Assembly: GCA_017614995.1 (NCBI GenBank)
Contig: JAGAAX010000022.1
Coordinates: 1 to 64,000 of the forward strand
From: Spirochaetaceae bacterium
GTDB lineage: Bacteria > Spirochaetota > Spirochaetia > Treponematales > Treponemataceae
DNA length: 64,000 nt
Direction: 5' to 3'
Shown piece by piece: positions 30,810 through 38,620 of the stretch (positions are counted from its first letter, which is position 1; the number at the start of each line of letters is the position of its first letter). Position numbers and translations under genes: made by a program. The notes beneath the pieces were generated by a model, which was given only the letters and a program-made list of their open reading frames with translations, did no database searches and was not told where the DNA came from.

Positions 30810-31319
30810 ATGAAAAGGAAAGCAGACAAAACTACAATCAGACCTTTGGGATTTTGTTCAATACTCTTTTTAACACTATTTTTTTTAGTTTTATTATGTA
30901 TAATTGTTCCATTTATTCAAAATACAGTTTTAATGATAAAGAATATAAAAGATTTGCACAGTTTTTTTAAATTCAGTCTTTTTGCATTCTTAACATTTCT
31001 ATTTGCTTTCTTGTTAGGTTTTATTTTTTTATTCCCAATTTTTGGGCAAAAAGTTGTAGTGCAAGATAAAAAAATGTCAGTTTATGTATGGGGAAAAAAT
31101 AAATGGACTTTTGATTTATCTGCTCACCATGAAGCAGAATTCGGGTTTTATTATCAAGATAAAATTGATAAATTACTGCATCGCGATCGAAAGTATCTTT
31201 CAATTCAAGTAAAAACTGGAAAAGATAAAGCTTGTTTTCCTGTAAGTTTATATTCTTCAAAACAAACGCAAACAATTGTGTTCATCTTGAATAATTCGGC
31301 GGACAAAAAAGACAACTGA
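30810..31319 (+). CDS. Two-helix membrane protein, unknown function
   Basis: 169 aa from the ATG at 30810, preceded by GGAG at 7 nt; a TTG at 30798 is less likely. Two membrane helices (about 14-36 and 52-74) then a soluble domain (80-169) of alternating strands (KVVVQDKKMSVYVWGKNKWTF...). AT-rich. Convergent with era. No family recognised. Confidence 0.6.
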   Translation: MKRKADKTTIRPLGFCSILFLTLFFLVLLCIIVPFIQNTVLMIKNIKDLHSFFKFSLFAFLTFLFAFLLGFIFLFPIFGQKVVVQDKKMSVYVWGKNKWTFDLSAHHEAEFGFYYQDKIDKLLHRDRKYLSIQVKTGKDKACFPVSLYSSKQTQTIVFILNNSADKKDN

Positions 31320-31326
31320 CTTTTTT
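31305..31326. terminator. AT-rich hairpin between converging genes
   Basis: AAAAAAG (31305-31311) pairs with CTTTTTT (31320-31326) around an 8-nt loop that includes the stop codon of the 30810 gene; could end transcription both ways. Confidence 0.4.
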
Positions 31327-31331
31327 ACCCG

Positions 31332-32231
31332 CTATTTAATCAGATTCTGCAGCACAAAGTCTTTCTGACGCCAGTTTTTGTTGACTTTAACCTGCAGGTC
31401 TAAGTCAACGCGGTAGTCAAAAATGCGCCGCATCTGTTTTATAGATTCAACTCTGATATGCTTAATCATTGAAGCGCCTTTGCCGATGACCATGCCTTTC
31501 TGGCTTTCTTTTTCGACAACAAGAAAGGCGCGCACCCAAAGCTCTTTGCCGGGCTTCTTCCATTCCATGTCTGAGATTTCAACATAAATTGAATGCGGAA
31601 TTTCTGCGAACAAGGAATTCATGGCTTTTTCGCGGATTATTTCTGCTATACGGAAATCAACTTCCTGATCTGTGTAGAATTCCTCTGGATAAAGCGGCTC
31701 TGCTTCTGGTGCAAGTGTATAAAGCTGAAGCAGAATATCGTTGATGTTTGTGTCTTTTTCTGCAGAAATTTCCACAATCCGCTCTTGTGGAAAACCCGGA
31801 AAGAAGCGCTCAAGAAAGATGCGGACTGCTTTTGGTTTTGATTCCGGCAGATCGATTTTGTTGATGCCGATAACGGTTTTATCTTTGAAGGCAGAAACTA
31901 AATCTGCAATAAGCGATTCTTCTTCGCCGGGTGTGCGCGTTGAATCAACCAAATAAAGAATTAAATCTGCATCGCCCAGCTGTTCTTCGGCAATTGCCTT
32001 AAGCTTCAGATTGAGTTTTTTATCAGAATTATGGTAGCCCGGCGTGTCAATAAAAACGAGCTGACCGTAAGATGTGTTTACAATGCCGCGCACAGCGTTT
32101 CTTGTAGTCTGTGGAACCGGCGAAACAATTGAGACCTTCTCGCCAGAAGCTGTGTTCAAAAATGTTGATTTGCCGCTTGAAGGCCGCCCAACAATAGCGA
32201 CCATCGCTGTCTTTTGTGGTTTTTCTTCCAT
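31332..32231 (-). CDS. era: GTPase Era
   Basis: 299 aa. G1 GRPSSGKST (16-24), G3 DTPGYH, G4 NKID, G5 region SAEKDTN; the C-terminal KH domain includes VIGKGASMIKHI (about 260-271). Binds the 3' end of 16S rRNA during 30S assembly. -10-like TATAGT (32245-32240) lies 8 nt before the ATG with no Shine-Dalgarno. Confidence 0.96.
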   Translation of the reverse strand: MEEKPQKTAMVAIVGRPSSGKSTFLNTASGEKVSIVSPVPQTTRNAVRGIVNTSYGQLVFIDTPGYHNSDKKLNLKLKAIAEEQLGDADLILYLVDSTRTPGEEESLIADLVSAFKDKTVIGINKIDLPESKPKAVRIFLERFFPGFPQERIVEISAEKDTNINDILLQLYTLAPEAEPLYPEEFYTDQEVDFRIAEIIREKAMNSLFAEIPHSIYVEISDMEWKKPGKELWVRAFLVVEKESQKGMVIGKGASMIKHIRVESIKQMRRIFDYRVDLDLQVKVNKNWRQKDFVLQNLIK

Positions 32232-32299
32232 ATAGACAGACTATAGCATGAGGGCTGCTTTTTTTCTAGCAGAGAACCTAAACTGGCGGGCAGGAGCGT

Positions 32300-32386
32300 G
32301 TACACAATCTGCCGGTTTTGCTCCGCAAAAGCGGCACTTTTCGCCGAATAATCTTTATTTGTAGATTAAGCTGTTGCGAAAAGCAC
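32300..32386 (-). repeat. Dispersed element, family II, copy a
   Basis: Reverse complement aligns along its length with 37273-37366; a 47-bp stretch matches 39 positions, including TTTTCGCAAYAGCTYAATCTAC and TCGGCGAAAAG. Contains the hairpin GCCG-g-TTTTGC / GCAAAA-g-CGGC. It lies between era and the hemolysin III gene. Confidence 0.65.
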
Positions 32387-32402
32387 GCGATCTCTACAAC
32401 AA

Positions 32403-33227
32403 CTAGTTTAGCGAATAAAAAACTGAAAAGAAGTGGAGAATTGAGCCTGCAAGTACAAACAAATGCCATATACAGTGAGTCCATTTAATTTTTTTAAGCG
32501 CATAAAAAATTACACCGACTGTGTAAACAATGCCGCCTGCAAGAAGAAAGTGCACTGTTGCTGGCGGCACATTGGCTGTAAGCGGCTTCCAGTAAATGCA
32601 GACAAGCCAGCCCATTACCACATAAGTAATGGCTGAAAGCAGGCGCATTTTGCTGCCGAATATAGCGTAAAGGCTGATGCCGACAATCGTTAAGCCCCAG
32701 ATTATGCCGAAAAGCCACCAGCCGTTATGCTGACGGAGCACACCAAGGCAAAACGGCGTATAAGTTCCAGAAATAAGCAGATATATAGAAGAATGGTCAA
32801 AAACACCGAAGATTTTCTTAACATGATACGGTGTAAGTGCATGATAAAGCGTGCTCATCAAATAAAGCACAATCAGCATTGCACCAAAAAGCGAGAAGCC
32901 TGTGATGTAAAAGGCTTTTTCATTTTGAGGGGCAAAAACAGCCGCTCTTACAATTAAAAGCACAAGAGCTGCAATAGAAAGACCCGCGCCGATTCCATGG
33001 CTGACAGAATTGAAAATTTCTTCGCCGATAGTGTACCGCTTTGGAATAAGCGCTTCGGCATCTCTCTGCTTTTGTATTTCAAGTTTTTTTGCATAGGCTG
33101 TTTCTTTAGAAGCCAGGGTTTCGAGCGTCTGCCGTTTTACGGCTTTTATCTGCTCTTTTGCATTTTTCTTAATGTTTTTGATTTCAGTTTTAGAATTTTT
33201 AATAATCTCTTTTGTCAACTGTGACAT
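32403..33227 (-). CDS. Hemolysin III family (PAQR-like) membrane protein
   Basis: 274 aa. Seven membrane helices within residues 75-272. HlyIII motifs: EEIFNSVSHGIGAGLS, MSTLYHALTPYHVKKIFGVFDHSSIYLLISGTYTPF and the C-terminal WHLFVLAGSILHFFSVFY; the conserved His/Ser/Asp form the zinc-dependent hydrolase-like site. An N-terminal Lys-rich coiled segment of about 60 residues (KEIIKNSKTEIKNIKKNAKE) is an addition relative to the usual 210-220-aa length. Confidence 0.9.
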   Translation of the reverse strand: MSQLTKEIIKNSKTEIKNIKKNAKEQIKAVKRQTLETLASKETAYAKKLEIQKQRDAEALIPKRYTIGEEIFNSVSHGIGAGLSIAALVLLIVRAAVFAPQNEKAFYITGFSLFGAMLIVLYLMSTLYHALTPYHVKKIFGVFDHSSIYLLISGTYTPFCLGVLRQHNGWWLFGIIWGLTIVGISLYAIFGSKMRLLSAITYVVMGWLVCIYWKPLTANVPPATVHFLLAGGIVYTVGVIFYALKKIKWTHCIWHLFVLAGSILHFFSVFYSLN

Positions 33228-33262
33228 TTATAACTCCATAAATAAGTTTCGCATAACTATTA

Positions 33263-33287
33263 CCAATTTGCACGAAGACCAAATTGG
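33263..33287. repeat. Inverted repeat also found at 38527-38553
   Basis: CCAATTTG (33263-33270) and CAAATTGG (33280-33287). The same stem, extended to 10 bp, occurs at 38527-38553, and in both places CAA follows the right arm closely. Confidence 0.5.
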
Positions 33288-33382
33288 CAATGTGCGCTGA
33301 TTGTTCTAAAGTTGACGAATAAACCCAAACACGCACACGAAAGTTAGACTCTTTTTTGAGAAAAAAGGTTGCAGGGCTGCTG

Positions 33383-34246
33383 CTATAAATATTCTGCAAA
33401 TTCTGGGTAAGCTTCAATAAACTCACTTAGAGTCTGTTCATAGTCAAGATAATGGCAGTTAAAAAGACGCTGTGCGCCCTGAATAGAATATAAGTCAGCA
33501 GGAGTTACACCCCTTGGCGAGAAGTGCGTCGCTTCAGCATAATCTTTATAGCGCTGAATTCCTGTCATCAGAATATATGCACAGAAAGCTGAGCAGCAGT
33601 AAATATGCGAAGAAAAAGCTTCTTCAGCATTTAAGATTGGTTCAGAATCTTTATGCTGAACAGAATCTGCCGGAACTTTTTTTGCTTTATGTTTGTTAAC
33701 AGCTTTAACACCGACCAAGCCTATAATGTCAGTAACACCAAAATAAAAGCGCGAGTCAGGAAGAGAAGAATATTCAATTAATTTTTTGCAGTTCTCATAA
33801 TCAATTTCAGAACATGGAATTGCGATAACAGTACATTGTGACCTGTATTTGTCATTGGATGCAAGATAACGGTTTTTTTCAGGCTCCATAACAGATTCGT
33901 GTTTTGCGTTATTTTGCCCGCCGGTAGTCATGCCTATAAAGTCATCTGTCAGCTTGGGTGAAATTGCTACATGTGTGTAATAAAGACCATCCGGTGCCGG
34001 ACCTAAAACTGCTATAGCGGCTTTAAGAAGGTTAGCTATCTGATAGTCGTCGCTATAATAAACATTATAAAGTCTTAAGAATATATATTTTTCGTCTTTG
34101 TATTCGCCTTCAAATTTAAGCGCTTTTGAGATAAGTCCGCCTGACTCTGTGGTAACGTACTCATCTTTTATATGAACTTCTTTAGTGGCACAAGAGAAAA
34201 ACAGAAAAACTATTAAAATTGAGAAACAAAAATAAATTCTTTTCAT
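33383..34246 (-). CDS. Lipoprotein of the YiiX/permuted NlpC-P60 (papain-like) type
   Basis: 287 aa with lipobox FFSC (Cys 19). A permuted papain-like arrangement is suggested by YYTHVAISP (His, about 105-113) early and HIYCCSAFCAYILM with a candidate nucleophile Cys late (about 215-230), then HFSPRGVTPADLYSI, the typical ending of this group. Likely an amidase or peptidase acting at the envelope. Assignment by pattern only. Confidence 0.6.
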   Translation of the reverse strand: MKRIYFCFSILIVFLFFSCATKEVHIKDEYVTTESGGLISKALKFEGEYKDEKYIFLRLYNVYYSDDYQIANLLKAAIAVLGPAPDGLYYTHVAISPKLTDDFIGMTTGGQNNAKHESVMEPEKNRYLASNDKYRSQCTVIAIPCSEIDYENCKKLIEYSSLPDSRFYFGVTDIIGLVGVKAVNKHKAKKVPADSVQHKDSEPILNAEEAFSSHIYCCSAFCAYILMTGIQRYKDYAEATHFSPRGVTPADLYSIQGAQRLFNCHYLDYEQTLSEFIEAYPEFAEYL

Positions 34247-34339
34247 AATGAAAATAACAGCTACATATTATTGAATAATTAAAATTATGTATAGCGGATA
34301 TGAAAATTTTAATAGAACTCTAAATTTTATCAGAGATTA

Positions 34340-36259
34340 TTAATATTGCGGAAGCCACACACGCATTTGATTTAAGCCCCTGTTTGCCCAGGCGTAATAA
34401 GGAATCAGCGTCATTTCTGTTTGTTCAGTTTCAGGCTCTGCCTCAAAATAAAGCTCTTCAGTTCCGGCTTTAATTTTTACGGCGGCAATCTTCATCTTTC
34501 TTATTCCACACAGCTCATCTGTATAGGCAAGAATTTCCGGCCTGCATTTGCGAAGAACGAATAAATCAAAAAGGCTGCCGTTGTCTGTTTCTTCTGCACA
34601 ATAGATTAAAGGCCCAAAAGCAAAGCAGACTTTGCCCGAATTTGAATAAACCGAAGAATTGCAGTAGATTTTTCTAGGTTTAAGATTAAGCTCAACAGTT
34701 ATAGTCTTTTTTGCAAACGGTTTTCTGCCTAAATTAAAATAGATAAAGCCGTCTTTTGTTTGTGCGTCAAACTCAGACTGCCATTCAGCATTTTTTGCCC
34801 ATTTCGGAAGCCTTACGGCAAGCGTTGTAACAGCTTTTGCTGCTTCAGATTTTTCAATTTCAAAAGTTATTCTGCCGTTATATGGGTATTCTGTCTTTTC
34901 GGTGATTTTAAGCCCATAACCGCTCAAGTCTATCTTGTTGTCGAGGAACAGCACATTGAACAGCGTTTCGCCGGAAAGCTGCCATGCGTAATCTGCAATG
35001 TCGCTGATTGTGCGCGCAACATTCGGCGGACAGCATGCACAGCCGTACCAGCCCGGCCTTTCGGGTAAATCGTGGCGGTGCGTAACGGCTACACCCGAAA
35101 TGCCCGGAACGGCTTCAAGCGGATTCACATAAAAAAAGCGTCTGCCGTCAAGCTGCATACCGGCTAAAACCGTATTGTATAAAGCCTGTTCCATTATGTC
35201 GCCGTATTCGCCGAGCTTTTCGTTGCGTAGCATCTGGCGCGCAAACATCATAAGGCTTATGGCGGCGCATGTTTCAGAATAAGCCGTATCGTTGGGCAGG
35301 TCGTAGTCTACGGTAAAAGCCTCACCCTGGTTTGTAGAGCCGATGCCGCCGGTTACGTACATGCGCTTTTGCGTAATGTTTTTCCACAAATTTTTGCAGG
35401 CTGCGAATAATTCAGCGTCTTTTGTTTCAAAAGCCAAATCAGCCATTGCCGTAAAGAGATAACCGGCTCTTACAGCGTGACCTTCTGCCGTTGTCTGTTT
35501 TCTTACAGGCTCATGGCATTGATGATAGCGCGGGTCTACGCTTTCGCTGCCCCAGACATTCCAGCTGCGGCTCTGCATTTCTTTGGTGTAAAAATCAGGG
35601 GCAACGCCGCGCACGTCTATAAAATGCTTTGCAAGCTCTGCATATTTTGCGTTGTCTGTTGAGCGGAAAAGCTTTAATAATGCAAGCTCAATTTCCGGGT
35701 GGCCGGGGTAGCCTTCGTGCTTTTGCGTTATAAAATGCTCATAAATGCAGTCTGCAAGTCTGCATACAATCTCAAAAAGATTTGTCTTGCCGGTTACTTC
35801 GTAGTGGGCAACGCCTGCTTCTATAAAATGCCCCGCGCAATAAAGTTCGTGCGCATCGTGCAGGTTTTTCCATTTCTGGTCCGGGCGTTTAAGCGTAAAA
35901 TAAGTGTCTAAGTAGCCGTCGCTTTCCTGTGCCTTTGCGACAAGCTCAATAAGTTCGTCTATTCTTGCGGCGAGTTTCTCGTCAGGGTATTTTGCAAGCG
36001 AAAAAGAAGCGGCTTCTATCCATTTGGCAACATCGCTGTCTTGAAAGACCATGCCGTAAAAGTCCGCATAATCTTTTCTGCCGGCAAGCTTTTTCCCTGC
36101 GTTTATAAAGTTTGCAACTGCGTGGCTGGGCTCTATGCCTTTTATCTGGTCTTTTATGGCTTTTTCCTGATACGGAATAATATTCTCAACCGCGATTTTC
36201 TGGTATTTCTTCCAAAAACTGCCCGTAATTTCCACCGAATGAATAAACAAATTGCTCAT
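34340..36259 (-). CDS. Beta-L-arabinofuranosidase (GH127)
   Basis: 639 aa, no signal peptide. GH127 features: SFWKKYQKIAVENIIPYQ near the start, HELYCAGHFIEAGVAHYE, GGIGSTNQGEAF, the Glu-x-Cys of YSETCAAISLMMF (about 328) and YGCACCPPNVAR (about 408), which supply the zinc ligands and the nucleophile Cys. Removes arabinofuranose from plant glycans or glycoproteins. Cytoplasmic location implies uptake of arabino-oligosaccharides, but no transporter is adjacent. Confidence 0.92.
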   Translation of the reverse strand: MSNLFIHSVEITGSFWKKYQKIAVENIIPYQEKAIKDQIKGIEPSHAVANFINAGKKLAGRKDYADFYGMVFQDSDVAKWIEAASFSLAKYPDEKLAARIDELIELVAKAQESDGYLDTYFTLKRPDQKWKNLHDAHELYCAGHFIEAGVAHYEVTGKTNLFEIVCRLADCIYEHFITQKHEGYPGHPEIELALLKLFRSTDNAKYAELAKHFIDVRGVAPDFYTKEMQSRSWNVWGSESVDPRYHQCHEPVRKQTTAEGHAVRAGYLFTAMADLAFETKDAELFAACKNLWKNITQKRMYVTGGIGSTNQGEAFTVDYDLPNDTAYSETCAAISLMMFARQMLRNEKLGEYGDIMEQALYNTVLAGMQLDGRRFFYVNPLEAVPGISGVAVTHRHDLPERPGWYGCACCPPNVARTISDIADYAWQLSGETLFNVLFLDNKIDLSGYGLKITEKTEYPYNGRITFEIEKSEAAKAVTTLAVRLPKWAKNAEWQSEFDAQTKDGFIYFNLGRKPFAKKTITVELNLKPRKIYCNSSVYSNSGKVCFAFGPLIYCAEETDNGSLFDLFVLRKCRPEILAYTDELCGIRKMKIAAVKIKAGTEELYFEAEPETEQTEMTLIPYYAWANRGLNQMRVWLPQY

Positions 36260-36421
36260 AAAGCCTCACTTTCAATCAGCATAATAGCGGAATGTTTATA
36301 GAAGATATAGTGCGGACAGTAAAAAAACTGTAAAAGAAAACATATTCTCGCAGGAATGTATAGTTTAAAAGCGGAATTTTCTTTATTATAAAACAAAAAA
36401 ATAATTTAAAAGGAAAGTAAA

Positions 36422-36912
36422 ATGAAAAAAATTATTGCCTTATTGCCTTATTGCCTTATTGCCTTATTGCCTTATTAGCCATTAGTCTAATCGCATGCAA
36501 AGGTGGTTCAGATTCATCATCAAGCAGCTCAAGTTCAAACACAACAACAACAAACACCCCGCTGCAGGGAACTTGGTTTAATTCTGCTGATAATGAAACG
36601 CTTGTATTTAATGGATCTACTTTTTCAGATACAAGTGTTCTCAGTACATCACCTGTAAAGTCAATAACTGTTGCCGGTACTTTCAGACTGGACAACGGAA
36701 ATATTAAGGTTACAATTAATAGTTTTGCCGGAGTTAATGGAACAACCACATATACTACTAAGGCTGATATTGAAACAAATTTATTGGGTGGAGCAACAAT
36801 TCCATATACCGCAGGTACTGAAGAAAATTTAGGTGCTTACGCTATAAATGGTACTACATTGACACTTACTAAGCCTGGCTCTTCTACTCCGCTTACATAC
36901 ACAAAACAATAA
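36422..36912 (+). pseudogene. Lipoprotein gene switched out of frame by an 8-bp repeat tract (candidate phase-variable)
   Basis: AGGAAAG precedes an ATG at 36422. As sequenced, this frame reads 18 codons and stops at TAG 36476-36478. The signal peptide and body lie in another frame, open to 36912. Between them are five perfect TTATTGCC units (36432-36471). Removing one unit, or adding two, joins the ATG to a lipoprotein signal ending LIAC, a Ser/Thr-rich linker and a roughly 125-aa beta-rich domain (LQGTWFNSADNETLVFNGSTF...). The body has no stops or frameshifts, which argues for switching rather than decay. Confidence 0.72.
36432..36471 (+). repeat. (TTATTGCC)5 simple-sequence tract in a signal peptide
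   Basis: Five perfect 8-bp units followed by a degenerate sixth (TTATTAGCC). Eight is not a multiple of three, so each slip changes the reading frame of the lipoprotein gene. In the joined frame the units encode hydrophobic residues (ALLPYCLI), suitable for a signal peptide at any length. Confidence 0.85.
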
Positions 36913-36918
36913 ACACAC

Positions 36919-36957
36919 TTTTCGCATTAGCTCAATCTACGGAAAAAGTTAAATCGG
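36919..36957 (+). repeat. 39-bp direct repeat, left copy (family II fragment)
   Basis: Matches 37278-37316 at 36 of 39 positions (TTTTCGCAWTAGCTCAATC and on). It brackets the palindrome array together with the right copy, 359 bp apart. Confidence 0.7.
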
Positions 36958-36988
36958 TCATTTCGACTTCGCTCAATGACCGATTTTT

Positions 36989-37255
36989 GCAAATTTCATT
37001 TGAAATTTGCCCGCTTTTCGCAATTTGAGCAAAATTTCATTTGAAATTTGCTTCCTTTTCACGTTTTGAACGAAATATCATTTGATAAGTGCTTCCTTTT
37101 CTCATTTTGAGCAAAATATCAAATGATATTTGTCTCCTTTTCCCATTTTGAACAAAATTTCATTTGAAATTTGACAGAAATTCTTATATCCAACTAAATA
37201 TCAAATGAAATTTAGCTGACAGTTTTATATCCAATCAAAAATCATTTGATATTTG
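36989..37255. repeat. Array of seven related palindromes
   Basis: Cores at 36989-37010, 37032-37049, 37074-37088, 37114-37131, 37155-37172, 37196-37213 and 37236-37255, spaced about 40 bp. Each is AAATWTCA-WW-TGAWATTT or close; the first has perfect 10-bp arms. Between the first five the spacer also repeats (about 25 bp, CTTCCTTTTCnCATTTTGA-like, itself partly palindromic as ATTTTG-ag-CAAAAT). Arms vary in a paired way (ATTTCA with TGAAAT, ATATCA with TGATAT), implying selection for pairing. Confidence 0.75.
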
Positions 37256-37272
37256 CACAAAGCCCGCAGTGT

Positions 37273-37366
37273 TGGCCTTTTCGCAATAGCTCAATCTACG
37301 GACAAAGTTCAATCGGCGAAAAGCGTCGCTTTTTGCTAACGCAAAAACCGACAGATTATGTGTATA
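37273..37366 (+). repeat. Dispersed element, family II, copy b
   Basis: Aligns with the reverse complement of 32300-32386. Holds hairpins AAAAGCG-t-CGCTTTT and TTTTTGC-taac-GCAAAAA. Its left part is the right 39-bp direct repeat. Confidence 0.65.
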
Positions 37367-37475
37367 TCTGCCTTTTTTGTAGATAATCCGGGATTCCTAA
37401 GGGCAGAGCCCTTAGGCAGTGCCGGGAAAGGAAGGGGTTTAAGGGGAAGGAAAACCCTCGCCTCTGAGTAGGGGG

Positions 37476-37503
37476 TTGTCCTTCCCCTTAATATTGTTAT
37501 ACT
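37476..37503 (+). promoter_or_regulatory. pyrF promoter (leaderless layout)
   Basis: TTGTCC (37476-37481) and TATACT (37498-37503), 16 bp apart; ATG follows 7 nt after the -10 with no Shine-Dalgarno. Confidence 0.6.
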
Positions 37504-37510
37504 TTGAAGT

Positions 37511-38434
37511 ATGAAACACAACATGCAGATTTTGCGCGAAGCTTGCGCAAAGAACGGCCCGCTTTGTGTCGGGCTTGATACAGACCCGTCTTATCTTCCG
37601 CCGGAAGTGCTTGCCCTTTACAAAAGCCCGGCAGAAGCAGTTCTTGCCTATAACCGCGGAATAATCGAACAGCTTGGCGACAGAGCAGGCTGCTGCAAAG
37701 TGCAGATTGCCTATTACGAGGCAATGGGCTTGAGCGGCTTGCAGACTTATGCGGAAACATTAAAGCTGCTTAAAAAGCATAAAATTCCGTTTATTTCAGA
37801 CGTAAAGCGCGGCGACATTGCCGATACGGCAAAAGCCTACGCGCGCGCACATTTTTCAGGTGATTTTGAAACTGACATAATTACAGTTAATCCATATATG
37901 GGCTTTGACACGCTCAAGCCGTTTACAGAATGGTGTACGCCGGAAAAAGGCGGCAAAGGCATTTTTGTGCTCCTCCGCACATCTAACCCAGGTATGCAGG
38001 ACCTTGAAAACCAAAACTTGAGCAACGGCGGCGTTCTGCTTGACCGCGTCGGTGCAGAGCTTAACCGCATTTCAGACGAGATGAAGCCGCTTTTTGACAA
38101 AGGCTGCTGCTCGCCGGTTGGTGCAGTTGTCGGCTGTACAGAAGAAGCAAATGCGCAGGTCTTAAGAAAGGCATATCCTGATGTGTTCTTCTTGATTCCG
38201 GGTTATGGCGCACAGGGCGGACAGGCACGCATTGCCGCAACCCTGCTTGGCGAAGCTGGCGGAACAGTAAATTCCAGCCGCGGCATTTTGTGCGCATGGA
38301 AAAAGGACGCAAGTCTTGAAGAAAAGCGCGCAAAAAATGCGCTTACGCTTGATGATGTGGTTCAGTCTTCATTAAGGGCGGCTGACGCAGCCAAAAAAGA
38401 CCTGCTCGGCGCAAAAGCAGAGCTTGGACTTTAG
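37511..38434 (+). CDS. pyrF: Orotidine 5'-phosphate decarboxylase (type 2)
   Basis: 307 aa, the longer type-2 form. LCVGLDTDPSYLP at the start, catalytic SDVKRGDIADTAKAYA (about 97-112), NPYMGFDTLKPF, FVLLRTSNPG and FLIPGYGAQGG. Last step to UMP. Separate from pyrBIC, with its own leaderless-looking promoter. Confidence 0.95.
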   Translation: MKHNMQILREACAKNGPLCVGLDTDPSYLPPEVLALYKSPAEAVLAYNRGIIEQLGDRAGCCKVQIAYYEAMGLSGLQTYAETLKLLKKHKIPFISDVKRGDIADTAKAYARAHFSGDFETDIITVNPYMGFDTLKPFTEWCTPEKGGKGIFVLLRTSNPGMQDLENQNLSNGGVLLDRVGAELNRISDEMKPLFDKGCCSPVGAVVGCTEEANAQVLRKAYPDVFFLIPGYGAQGGQARIAATLLGEAGGTVNSSRGILCAWKKDASLEEKRAKNALTLDDVVQSSLRAADAAKKDLLGAKAELGL

Positions 38435-38446
38435 TTTATAGACAGC

Positions 38447-38606
38447 CGTCATTGCGAGCCGAAGGCGAAGCAATCCGGGTTTGCGATTGGGCTTAATCTA
38501 CAATAAATGCCGATTCGGCAAACCCAGCCAATTTGCTCTCCGCGCAAATTGGCAAAGACTTGTACATCAATAGATTGCTTCGTCGCTTATGCTCCTCGCA
38601 ATGACG
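38447..38606. repeat. Composite inverted-repeat element upstream of the metallophosphoesterase
   Basis: Outer arms CGTCATTGCGAG (38447-38458) and CTCGCAATGACG (38595-38606) with subterminal GAAGCAATC and GATTGCTTCG form a 160-bp MITE-like structure of a type widespread in bacterial genomes. Inside lie a family II fragment (38481-38524, GCTTAATCTACAATAAAT) and the stem GCCAATTTGC / GCAAATTGGC (38527-38553). No transposase is present. The right arm ends 14 nt before the downstream start codon. Confidence 0.7.
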
Positions 38607-38620
38607 GTGAAACAACAATT

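Larger units (their letters stand above)
36913..37510. other. 598-bp gene-free stretch dominated by repeats
   Basis: Contains two near-identical 39-bp direct repeats (36919-36957, 37278-37316), hairpin CGGTCATT/AATGACCG (36955-36982), seven palindromes (36989-37255), family II copy b (37273-37366) and the pyrF promoter (37476-37503). The stretch 37367-37470 is otherwise plain, GC-richer DNA. No coding region is supported. Confidence 0.7.

Noticed and set aside
36989-37255. CRISPR-like array
   Set aside because: Repeats are short imperfect palindromes of variable sequence, and the spacers are themselves repeated. There are no unique spacers, and no cas gene is nearby.
38507-38620. Upstream extension of the metallophosphoesterase
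   Set aside because: The codons fall in the repeat element. A proper lipoprotein signal begins at the ATG at 38621.
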